NCBI GenBank assembly: GCA_032358165.1
Contig: JAALGY010000020.1
Span: forward strand, 310,001 to 374,000
Reading direction: 5' to 3'
DNA: 64,000 bases
Origin: Diplosphaera chodatii
Lineage: Eukaryota > Chlorophyta > Trebouxiophyceae > Prasiolales > Stichococcaceae
In this document: piece after piece, positions 11,895 to 35,819 of the stretch
Layout: each line of letters starts with the position of its first letter
How positions within the stretch are numbered: the first letter of the stretch is position 1
The notes under the pieces: model-generated
Seen by the model: only the letters and a program-made list of their open reading frames with translations
The model's database searches: none
Told to the model about the DNA's origin: nothing
Translations under genes and position numbers: made by a program

Positions 11895-14800
11895 ATGTCA
11901 GCTGCAGCCGAGGGACACTCGTCGTCAGGTAGGAGAGTTTTGCTGAGGGCTCCTGCTCAGAGGGGCCCTTTCTCCAATTGGGTGACTGAGGTAGGTCCTA
12001 TGCTGAATCGGGCCACTGGGCCATGCGCCCCAGCGGCCAGTTGCACTCCCGCGCGGCAGCGCCGGCACCGTGATTGTGCCAGAACATGGAATACGTGCCG
12101 AATGCGACGGCGGCAGCGGGCCTGTCGGCGGCGCAGATTGCCAAGGCGCTAGGCTTGACGCCCGCTGAGCAGAAGCAGGTGCAGGCAGCGGGGCCCGGAC
12201 CACGCAAGGCCCCAAAGCCGCGGCAGAACTTCTCGGTGCGCTCGCTTTTGACGTATTGTAACCTGCTGAAAGTTGCCGCATGTTTCGCCGGGTGGTTTGC
12301 ATGCACTGCCATTGGCCAAGCCTGTGCCACAGTGGGCACTCGGTAAGTTGAGGTCTGCTATTCCCGCAGGGCTTCGAGCTGTCCGCCGATGCGCTGGAGA
12401 GCCTCAGGGCGTGGCTGCTGAGCAAGGTGCGACCCTGTGCCAGAGCTTCCGCACTCCCCGCTGGACAGTGCTTGCGCTGCTTGCAGGGGCACACCAACCG
12501 CCCGCGGTCACCTTACGAAGCACCCCTGCCCTGGGGTTTGAGGCCTCCCAGCTGCTGCCTGTATACCCAGCATGCTCCTGAGCCGGCCGCCGGTGCCTGC
12601 ACTGCCGTCAGCCGCCTGCTAAGGCTGCTGAGGCGGCTGCTGCGACGCTGGTGCCGGCAAGGCCTGCGGCGGAGCACTGTGTCTCGGAGTGCCGCCGAAC
12701 CAGCTGCATACCAGCTCAAATAGCTCAGTGTTGCAGTGCAGAAGCAGCCCGACACCGCTGCATCACATGTGGGGGACTCGTGATAGGTTGCAGGACAGTT
12801 TCAAGGTGGCGCCCCGCTGCTGGCCACGCTTCTGGCTGGCATTGCGACCTGTCTGTCCGCACACTGGCTTCCCGGCAATGCTGGCCACCTGCAGCGGTCG
12901 TGTGCAGGGCGCCAGGGCCGTGCTTACGAACATTCCCCGCGGCTGCCGCACACCACAAAGCCCTCGCTGACAACCCCTCCGCTGCTGCAGCCTGCCACTG
13001 CTCCACGCTTCCTCAGGCCGCCTCTGCCATTGGATGCAGGGCGTCGCACTGCCGGAGGGCTACACAGCGGAAGTGAAGGCGCGAGAGCGTGTGGGCACCG
13101 AGACAGGCGCCATACGCCTTGACACGGTGCGCTGCTTTGTGCATGGCGCAGAGACAGCGCCCACAGGAACGTCTGTGTATAGTAAGGCCATCGCTGCATG
13201 CCAGAGTACGTGGCAGCTTCTTGTTGACAAGTGATGCTCATCATGCGCAGTACTACTACGATGGTCAGGGCCGCCGCTACCGCTCAAAGAATGAGGTGTG
13301 GCACCCAGTGCAGCATATGCTATGATGGCTGCAGTATTGCTTTGCACGCTGGTGTGGCTATCCTGGGCCATTTGTGCTCCCAGCGCAATAGGTCTGGTAC
13401 ATGCAGTCCTATGCTGCTAGCAAATTAGCATGTGCTGGTGAGCTTCATTGCCATCACAGAGACTGCCAATGTTACAAGACTGCGGCTCAGGGCTATTCTT
13501 TCGGCCCGTGCGCAGGTGGCCAAGGAGCTGGGCCTGCAGATCGGCAAGTCCGACGCGCCGCAGCTGGCAGTCGAGAAGGCCGCCTCCGCCAAGGGCAAGG
13601 GCGGGAAAGGCAAGAAGGCAAAGGAGGCGACGCCCGCCGGGCCGCCCCCGCAGCAGCTGCAGCACGACCCCATCAAGGTGACTGGCGTGGTGCGAGCAGC
13701 CTGCGCTGGGGTTGGGTTTAGGGTTTACCCTAAACCCTTCATGTAGCTGACCATGGCTGTGTGCATGACCACGCATACAACCCCATGCTCCCGGCAGTTT
13801 GACCAGCTCCAGTGCCAGTGTCCGAGCAGGTGGGCGTTGCTGCAGCTTTATTGTGCATGCAGGAATCGATTATGTGCATGAGCATTTCCCTTAGCGCTCA
13901 ACATGCACAGGGTATGGCGGGTTATTAATGCAGGACACACAGCGCCACGCTGTGAAGTGATGTCGCATGTGCATGCAGGTGCTGCTCAGGATAGGCGGCA
14001 GGGCGCTGGGCGGCGGCAGCGACGCGGAGGCCAGCCGGCTGGGCAACGGGGCAGAGGCTCCGTCACCGCAGCCCAAGGGTAGGCTCAACCGCAGCTGCTG
14101 ACAAGGCAGCATGCCCGACTGGCTAGGTCAATGCTGCGGTCGATGCGCATACAGTACCATCATGGTGGAAGGGCGGAGGTTCACCCAGTGCTTACGTCCC
14201 AGCCGATGCTGGGCTCTTCACTCCATGTTTTGCAGCCGGACATCATTCCCAGCCAAGCAGACTGCAGCCAGCATGGCGCAGCATAATACAGCGAGCTATG
14301 CCTCTTGCCACGCCTCTTAGGCTGCCGTGCTGCAAGGTTGGTGCCACAACTGTGACGCTGTGGCTGCCCAGGCGCGCAGCAGCTGCCGCGATGGGGCAGC
14401 ATGCGCGCACGCTCAACGTCGCTCGCTCCGGAAGGCAGCCGCCCCGCATCGGGAGCCACCGGCAGCGGTGACGGCAGCGGCAGCGGCGACGCAGATCGTG
14501 ACGCCGACACAGCAGCCACAGCACCAGGTGGGCGCCTGCATGACCTGCAGCATGCAACCCACCTTGTGCGCCTGTTGGACTGCACCACGCGTGCATGCTG
14601 CATAGCAGCGTCGGTGAGAGCTTCGTTGGTGAACCATGTAGTCAATATCTCTGCAAGGCCTCAACCCACCCGTCATGCACCGTGCCAAGCTGTGTTGCTG
14701 CGCTGCTGTGAGCACTGCCATCCCAGTGTCAAAGTGTGCCGCTGCTCTTGCTATGCAGGTGCCAAGCGGCAGCGGTCGGGGCCCTGTGCCCCCAATGGCC

Positions 14801-17294
14801 GGAAGGGGTCAGCCGCCACCGGCCAGCAGCCAGAGGCAGACGCAGAGGACTCGCAGGTGGCTGCCTCGCTTGCCCACCTGTGCCCGCCATGCTGCCATTC
14901 CAGCCTTGCATGACGACACTGGCGTAGTGTCTGTGGCAGTGCCTGTTCGCATGTATATACAGCAGCCCCTGTACTCTCATCTGGCAGGCACCCCCGAACT
15001 GGCGCCACGCAGTCGCTTCACTGCATAGCTGCCGTTCCACCTTTCACCCCCCTTCTGACAGCCTGCGGTTCCATTTTCGGCTGATAGGGGGAGGAGCCCC
15101 TGGGGCGGCATCCAGATGGCGGCCTCATCACAGAGCTGCCGGAGCCCCTGAACATCAGCCGGCCACAGCAGCGGGGCGTTGGCGCCGAGGACTATGCGCC
15201 CCCCGAGACGCTCAAGGTCTGCTGCTAAACCCTATGACTGTATGTACATATCCTTTATCCGCTCCCTCCAAGAGCTGGGCAGGCTGTCAAAGGTATCGAC
15301 AAGCAAAGCGTGGGGAAGGGCTTGTGCTCGACTGCATACTGGTTGATGCCGTCGGCTGTCCTTCGACGGCCCCCTGACAAAGAGTATATGCTACAGGGCC
15401 GGCGGCGAGCGGCGGAGACGGCGCGCCTGGAGCGCCTCGTCGCGGCCCGGCGGGCGGCGCGCGAGGCGGCCTGGGCGGCCCACAGGGCGCCGGTCCCCCT
15501 GCACCGGCTGCTGGCGGCGGCGCTCGGCTGCGCGGTGCCGCCGCTGCCCGACCCCGCGACGCTGCCCAAGCGCCCGCCCAGCGCAGGTGCACCATGCTTC
15601 GCTTCGCAGACATGCCTGTCCCCAGCGTGTGAGAATGGCATCAAGTGGCCCTTTGAGAACCCGGGGCAGCGGCCCACCGTCAGCTGAGATGGCCGTCATC
15701 ATGTTGAGCAAGGAGGAGGCTTGAGCCGATGCACAGGTCATGTCATCCCTGGAAGCAGGGCGGCTTGGTGGACTGCCAGCTCAGCAGCGCAGCAGGCTGC
15801 ATGGCACAGCAGATACGACGCCAGTATTGAGAATAGCAGTCGGCGTTATTAGATCAGGAGCGAAGGTGGTGCAATGTGTAGTGCACACATGTGTTGTTGC
15901 TGTGCACAGGGAAGCCGAAGCAGCCGCGGGTGCCGGCCGCCGAGGGCGGCGGACCCCGCAAGGTGTCCGGCAAGCTGTTCATGAGCGGCGCCTTCAAGCC
16001 CGCACCGGTGCGCCTGCCCCACCCTGCAGCACTTGCGCTTACTTCATGATGTTTTGCTCACCGTGTCAGAAGCCACCTCAAGGCCGCTTGCAACACATGT
16101 TTGCCCAGCTTGTAGGAGGTGCCCCTCATCTGCGCCCACTCAAGCCTGCAGCATGCTCGTCACACATGACGCCGCTCAGGCGTTTTCCCCTGGCTTAAAC
16201 ATCGCCGAGGCTGCCACCGTCGACCCACACAACAGCATGGTCAGCAACACGCCTCCGTTCCATGCCGCCTGCAGGGCACGGAGGTGGAGAAGCTGGCGGC
16301 GTTCGTGGCGGGCGCGGGCGGGCAGCTAGGCGAGGGGTGGAGCGCCAAGCGACGGCTGCGCACAGCTGGCATCAGGGCCGGGGCGTACGACACCTACTAC
16401 ATCTCCCCCGATGGCGAGGTGTGAGGACGCTCTGAAGCGATACCTAACATCTCAACTCTAAACCCTCCACCACACCCATGGTCGTCAGGGCGCAGACTCC
16501 CCCATTGATTCAGCATCCCAGGAGATGGATGGCCGTGTCACACAAAACAGCATACGAGCTCGTAGGTGTACATGGGCACCCTGAGGAGGGTCCGGCACAA
16601 CGAAAGAGCATAAGCTTGTGACTGCATCTGGTAATCTGCCTGAACTTCCACAATTTTGTCCCACCAACAGGTGTGTCGGTCACGGGCGGAGGTGGTGCGG
16701 TACCTCAACTCCACCGGGCAGTTTCACGCAGCCGGCTCCGGCGCCGCCGCCGCAGCAGCGGCGCAGGCGGCCAAGGCCCCCCCTGCAGCGTCGCCCGCCG
16801 ACGCCGCAGCAGCAGACACGGCGATGGCAGACGCGGCGGCCCCACCAGACGCCGACGCACGTCCGCCGGAAGGGCAGCATGCCGACGGCGCAGCGACGGC
16901 AGCCGAGGCCCCAGCAGAGCAGCGGGCAGCAGATGACGCCAGCGGTGAGCGGGCTGCTGCGGTCGCGGCAGCGGCGGAGCGCAGGGCAGCCAGGCAGCGG
17001 CGCAAGGGGCAGAAGCGGAAACGAGAGGCCGAGGCTGCAGCGGCGGCAGCGGCCGCGGCCGCGGCAGCGGAGGCAGCAGCGGCAGCAGCAGCGCAGGCAG
17101 ACTCTGATGCAGCAGCACCCAAGCCGGAGCCACGGCGCTGGCATGAGGAGGCGCACCCGCCGCAGCAGCCCCGCAGCCCGCAGCAGCCCTGCAATGGCTT
17201 TGCCGCCAGCCCCACGCGGCATCAGCCGCCGCCAGTCAGGCACCCGGCGGCGGCAGACCCAGAGGGCCACGCCCTTGAGGTGCGCCCGCCATGA
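11895..17294 (+). CDS. Protein with two methyl-CpG-binding (MBD)-type domains
   Basis: Phase-compatible exons: 11895-11990, 12083-12235, 12370-12426, then an unresolved part before 13040-13126, 13251-13295, 13516-13677, 13979-14078, 14372-14527, 14759-14856, 15088-15216, 15397-15586, 15910-16007, 16275-16418 and 16671-17294 (TGA). The resolved exons give about 712 residues. The first MBD is split by introns: LPEGYTAEVKARERV...TGAIRLDT | YYYDGQGRRYRSKNE | VAKELGLQ. The second is GEGWSAKRRLRTAG...YDTYYISPDGE | VCRSRAEVVRYL. Both keep the GW/GY start, the Y-x-x-D/P-G turn and the RSxxEV motif. Between them are basic and Ser/Gly-rich linkers; the tail is Ala-rich with a Lys/Arg patch (RRKGQKRKRE). 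It is probably a nuclear reader of methylated DNA. Whether each domain binds mCpG is not decided by sequence. Exons between 12427 and 13039 were not settled. Confidence 0.85.
13714..13737. repeat. Head-to-head telomere-type repeat (interstitial)
   Basis: The 24-base stretch is an inverted repeat: GGGTTTAGGG, a TTTA spacer, then CCCTAAACCC. These are plant-type telomere units (TTTAGGG) facing each other, inside an intron of the MBD gene. The two arms match perfectly over 10 bases. Confidence 0.8.
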
Positions 17295-18665
17295 ATCGTG
17301 ATATTCAGGGTTTGGGGTCATATGCTGGCGTGCGGTTGGACAAAGGTTGCCAGGAAGCTGCTGCCCTGCCCGTCGTCAGGCATGCTTCTGGCGTGCAATG
17401 CGTGCCGCACCGCCTGCCCTCAGAACAGACCTGTCCAAACAGACCTGTCCTATCCGAGCGCTGGTCTCACGGCAGTGCTGCTGGCTGCCAGGTGCACGCG
17501 GCGCTGCTGGGGCTGCCCAGGCACACGCCGTCGCCGCCGCGGCCGCCGCCGCCCGCGCCGCCGCCCGGAGTGATGGCCGCCTGGGTGTAGGGCACGGGAC
17601 GCGTCGCACAGCTCCAGGACGTGCGCACCAGAAACAACAGTGGCGCGGGCGTCGCCCCTTGGGTGCCCTGCTCATTACGCCGCCGTGTAGGCGCCAGGCC
17701 CGGCAGCACAAGCGGCAGTGTGCTGCTGCTGCCTGGCTTCCCCTACCGGGCGCCGTTGCTGTTTGGTTCGTGTGGTCGGCGCCAGTGCAACCTGCTTCTG
17801 TGGCAGACGTGGTGTCAAATGTGAGACCGTGCTGGCGCAGAATGGAACAACTGGTGGCAGCCTGCAGCTCGCTGACTGTGGTCACTCAGGTCAACCAGGG
17901 CGTGGTCACTCTGGGGAACTCATGTACGACCGTAGCCATACTGTAGTGGAAAACTAGGTTGCAGGACGTCCTTGCATGGTGATCATGATCAGTGCTGATA
18001 GCATGTTATGGTCATCTGGTCATCAAATGGTTACAAGTTCTGACCTGTACTACCAGTACATCAACCAAAGAAAACCAGGGAGTATCCCAGCTGGGCATGG
18101 CAGTCCATCAAATTGCTGCACATACGCACACAAGTGTTTTGCAATCATACACAACATGCAAGCACAAGCAAGAGCACAGCAGGTAAACAGAGAAGCATTG
18201 GCAGCAGCCGCCTTCCAACCACTTGACTGTGTCAGACAGCAAGCATTGGCAGGTGACTGCTACCAGCACACCAAGGCAGCAGGCAAACAAATGAGGCATC
18301 ATTGCAAGGAAGATGGCCCTTCTCAACATGGCCGGGATGCAAGAGTTTCAGGTGTTCTACTCGAAGGGGTGTCGCCCCAAACTGCCTGGTATATAGCAAA
18401 TGTTGCTATTGTGGGGGCATTGGAGTTGCCTGATAGCAGTAAACCACCCACAGAACTGGAGGGCTGCAGAGTTAAACACGGCACACGGGTGTGCGGCGGC
18501 GATATCGGAGGCTTCTCAAGAAAGGGGTCTGCCGCTGGCCTGGCGGTGTTGGGCTGCTGCCTGCAGCCTTTCTTCAGGCAGTGTTCGCGGGGCGCCTGAA
18601 GATATATCTATGTGGCTGCTGCGGTGGTATCTCCAGTGGTTATAGCGCTGGCCGAGATGTTCGCT
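17295..18665. other. Gene-free stretch between convergent genes
   Basis: Long ORFs occur on both strands but have no family resemblance, no consistent splice signals and no repeats of note. It should include the 3' UTRs of the MBD gene (plus) and of the intronless membrane protein (minus). Confidence 0.4.
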
Positions 18666-19559
18666 TCAGAATCGCATGTCCAGCACGCTGACAGGTGACT
18701 CTGCCTGCTGGCACCGGCTTGGGGCGCGCCGCCTGTCTGGCTGTTTCGTCGCTGCAGGCGGTACGGGCAGGGATGTCCTCACCGGGTGCGGCTGCGGACA
18801 CGGCTGTTGCTGCTGCTGCGGCTGCTGCGGCGCCGTAGCAAAGGGGAGCTGCCATTGCAGCGCCTCGGCAAAAGCGTGCCACCTGGGCGCCAGCTGCTTT
18901 TGCGCCCCGGGGGGGTGCATGCCAATGAACACCAGGCGGCTGCGCAGCTCCAAGCAGGCCAGGGCGGCAGCGGGAAGCAGGAACCCGCTAAAGGCGATCA
19001 GCGCAGTTCCCCCGACCGCCGACGTCACTGGCGCGGGGCTGCCCTTCACCTGGCCCATCAGGGTGCAGAGGCAGGCGAGGCAAGACAGCGCCAGCATGCG
19101 CAGCCCAACGCACAGCCGCACGCAATCCGACACCATGTCGATGCCCGTCAGCAGCGCGATCGCCGGGGCGGAGGTGAATGGCAGGCTGGTGGGCGTCATG
19201 AGCACCGCCACCGCCATGCGGCCCACCATGAAGCGCAGCACGTTGGCGGACTTGCGGCACTCGTGGAGCACCGGCGGCTGCGCCCGCAGCGCCCGCAGCA
19301 TGCAGACGTCTTCCAGGCTCGTGACCAGGTAGATGGTCAGCACAATGGCGGCGGTGGCATAATCAGCGCTGCCGCCAACAGCGCGCGTCTGCAGCAGCAG
19401 CCGCGCCACCAGCATGGTCCAGCCGGCGAAGCGCACTGCCCGCAGCAGCTCCGAGGACAGCCGGGTGTGCTTCCCGATGTGCTGCACGAACGCTGTCTCC
19501 ATCCGGGGGTCATGGAAGGCAAACAAGTCTCGTTCTCGCCCGGTGCGCGAGTCCTGCAT
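18666..19559 (-). CDS. Intronless polytopic membrane protein, family not recognised
   Basis: A single uninterrupted ORF of 297 residues (ATG 19559-19557, stop 18668-18666). The N-terminus is hydrophilic (MQDSRTGRERDLFAFHDPR). About five or six hydrophobic segments follow, including AVRFAGWTMLVARLLLQ, ATAAIVLTIYLVTSL, MAVAVLMTPTSLPF, LRMLALSCLACLCTLMG and ALIAFSGFLLPAAALACLEL. The C-terminal tail is Gln/Pro-rich and probably disordered. I recognise no transporter or enzyme motif. It is the only gene in the window without introns, so a retrocopy, a transferred gene or a lineage-specific family are all possible. The coding strand is supported by the residue pattern; an antisense ORF overlaps it. 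Confidence 0.72.
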   Translation of the reverse strand: MQDSRTGRERDLFAFHDPRMETAFVQHIGKHTRLSSELLRAVRFAGWTMLVARLLLQTRAVGGSADYATAAIVLTIYLVTSLEDVCMLRALRAQPPVLHECRKSANVLRFMVGRMAVAVLMTPTSLPFTSAPAIALLTGIDMVSDCVRLCVGLRMLALSCLACLCTLMGQVKGSPAPVTSAVGGTALIAFSGFLLPAAALACLELRSRLVFIGMHPPGAQKQLAPRWHAFAEALQWQLPFATAPQQPQQQQQPCPQPHPVRTSLPVPPAATKQPDRRRAPSRCQQAESPVSVLDMRF

Positions 19560-21407
19560 GGCCGTTTTCCGATTACTCCCCAATCAGATGCGATTTCGCC
19601 AAGGCACCGGCCGGGCCCACCAGAGGCTTTTCCCACCGCACGGCGCCCGCTAGCCCGCCACGACGTCCAAACAACGCACAGCACAGCCTGACCGCCCCTG
19701 CTGACGATCTGGCCGTCGTGCTGACTCTGGCTGGCAAAGCGACGAGGAGCCGACACAACGGCTTTTGTGCGCATGTGGGCACTACAAAGATAGGAGAGAG
19801 GCACTAGTGCTAGGCGAAAACACGCTGCCGCAGTGGTTCGGCCGCTGTGGAACGAAAACAGCGTACCTGGGAGCTGTGTATGAGGATGATACGAAATGCA
19901 TGACACACACCCGGCAAATCGGGCCCTAACGTGACATGGGTCTTGTGATCAATTTCCTGTTGATCCGATCAGTTCTGAGTGGTCCATGAAATCCGGTACG
20001 TGGCCAGATCGATCGGAGCAGCCACACGAGTCGATTTCGTAAGGTGATTTGCTCGGGCTTTTACGCACAGTACTGATCAAGACGTTTCTGCCTCGCTCTT
20101 GCAGTAACATAGGTCCGCACTCCGTCTGCCAGGTTGGTGCTGTGCGGCGACAGGACGTGTTCATCCTTGCTCACATTGTTGTGAGGCTATCAGGGAAAGC
20201 AGCCTGTACAACACCATACACTGATCGGATAAGCTATCGAGGAGATTCACCAACGATTTCACACTCATCCCTCGACACATCGACTGTACAGGCAACAAGG
20301 GATTTGTCAGTGGGTTTGATGGTGGACCCCGCAGCTAGACTCTTCTTCTCAGGGTAGCTGTACCAGAGCGCAGCCTATCATGAGAAATGGCTGTACCAGC
20401 TGTGGTGCCGTGGCTGCCACGCTGGGTCGGTCCTCATGCCCTGTACATCGTGCCGCCGCCTGCCCAACGGTGCTGCGGGGTGGACTACAGGTAAGCGTTC
20501 CGTCTGGCATTGTTGACGGCCTCTTCATGGGCCCATGGCTGCATCCTCCTGGATGTCCACCGACGATCTGTTGATGTGGCTGCGGCGTGGGCCGCCGATC
20601 ACCCCCAGCAGCTGCAGGCCCCTGCATGCGGAGAGTTGCTGTACATGTGGCGGCTGGGCAGCAATGCAGTGTCTGGCATGTGCAATGGCAGTACAGTGCC
20701 ACAGGGGACGCCGCAGCATCGCAGCAACCACCCTCAGAGCCTGTGGAGCCGCATGCACATGGAATGCATCCAGACTGCCCAATGCGCCTCTGTACACCGC
20801 AGACTGCTTGGGTGCTTGCAGCCCCGCTTCTGCCCACCAAACGTGAGGAATGCGCCTCCCAGCTGAGCCCTATAGCCCTGAAACCCTCACCTGAGGCGGC
20901 GCCACAGGCGCTGCGCGTCCTGGCGGTTGTCCGCCCCCCGCAGCCCGGCATTAGACTGGAACTGTGGCGGGCGGCGGGCGGCTGCAGTGAAGCTGCGGCT
21001 GCCGTCGCGGCTGATGCTGAGGCGAGGGGGCGCCGCCGACGGCGGCAGCGACGTCGTGCGCGTGACCAAAGCGTGCTGCGCAAGCAACATTGAAAGAACC
21101 CTTTGGTGTGAACACAGCAGTCCACAGCAGCAAGTTGCACACCGTGCCTACTGAAGCAAGCCGATCTGGCCATGCCGGTGTTCACGAGGGGTCGGGGTGA
21201 AACGTAGGCTCTCACTGAGCCTGGTGGGTGCGGGGAGTCCTCGTCCAGCGCCGGCAGCAGGCCCGAGGGGCTGAGGTGTGCGCTGGGGGTGGACCCGGGC
21301 GACGCCTGCCCGTCGCTGCCTGCCAGCGCACATACCAGCAGCCTCAGCACGGCGGGCAAGGTGGCCGCCGGGACAGGATACGACAGGATATGACGTGCGA
21401 TCGTCGC
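19560..21407. other. Mostly non-coding; possible extra C-terminal exon of the ABCC gene
   Basis: Contains the 5' flank of the intronless membrane-protein gene and the 3' flank of the ABCC gene. A minus-strand open stretch 21085-20887 (containing TSLPPSAAPPRLSISRDGS) could be a further ABCC exon or UTR; I could not connect it in phase. The rest (19900-20880) shows nothing I can name. Confidence 0.35.
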
Positions 21408-34746
<13,339 letters not shown>

Positions 34747-35819
34747 GCCTGACGTCTGCTGTGTGCGGACCGTCAGCTACTGTCGAGCAGGTGCCTGTAG
34801 GCAAACACTCAGAGGCTGCATCATGGCGGTGTATTGGTGCTGAGCCTCACACTGCCGCCCCATGCTACACTCTGCTACGCACAGCATCTAACACTGGCGC
34901 TGGGACGTCCTCCTACCTTCAAAACTGACTGACGCAGCTGTCAGCTTGAAGACGCATGTAGCAAGCGCAGCTGCGAGTCGTCCCTGCAGATGATCACCAC
35001 CAGTTGATGACAGTGGAATGGGTTTGGGTGCAACATGCATCAGGCCCACGGTCCAGCACACGCCGCCGCCATCCGAGTACGAAGCGTACTATGGTGGGTC
35101 AACAATGAGCCTTGCAGCGAATGGTCATAGCAATGACAAGCATCGGGCACTTGCACCTTTGTGTCGTGGCGAAAGCAACATCGACAACGTCACTTCAGGC
35201 TGCCACCGGCACAGCGGCAAGATGTATAGGACAAAGCACATGTGGGCTGGCGGGGTGTGCTGAAACAAAGCAAGTGGACGCAGGCAGGACGCAGCTCGAC
35301 TGGTGCGCCAGCAGGGGCCTCTGCGCTGGCATTATGTGATCTGAGGCCTACCCGTGGATGCTTGGGGTGTGGATGCCGATCTAGTCAGGTGGCTGCAATG
35401 GCTAGGAGCTTGACACATGGAAGTGTGCCTCAGCATTGCAGATGGGCACTGGCACTGATCTGTATGCAGTCCATCATCCTCTGCACATCAACTTCCAACC
35501 AGCCCCAACATGCATGCATGCTGTGCCGCCGCTCTCTCTCACACTGTAAATACGGTATGCCATCGCTGCTGTTGGTGCTGTCATCAATCAACTGCAACTG
35601 GTTTTCCCGCCAACTTGTACAATAAATCAATAGCTGTGGCAATGCGCATTCCACAATATGATCCGTTCCACACCCTTCGGCTTACTTCCATCAGACGTAG
35701 TAGTATCCTGCACAAGCACGGGCAGCACATCACTGCACCAGAAACGACACACTCTGCAGGCAAGCTGTACACAGGTCGCACAGCACCGGACTGCATGCGT
35801 TCTGTCACTTCAACACGCC
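34747..35819. promoter_or_regulatory. Intergenic: ABCC promoter and VAP-gene 3' flank
   Basis: Both flanking genes run on the minus strand. Nothing coding recognised in about 1.07 kb, which is less GC-rich than the exons. It should contain the ABCC promoter and 5' UTR and the 3' UTR of the upstream VAP-domain gene. No definite element identified. Confidence 0.4.

Noticed and set aside
16680..17321. Minus-strand ORFs over the Ala-rich last exon of the MBD gene
   Set aside because: Arise from GC-rich low-complexity codons; the plus frame continues the MBD domain across a phase-matched intron.
20349..21359. Minus-strand ORF of 336 codons
   Set aside because: Cys/Arg/Ser-rich with no domain or splice support; a GC-rich open frame. 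Part of the overlapping region might be ABCC 3' sequence in another frame.
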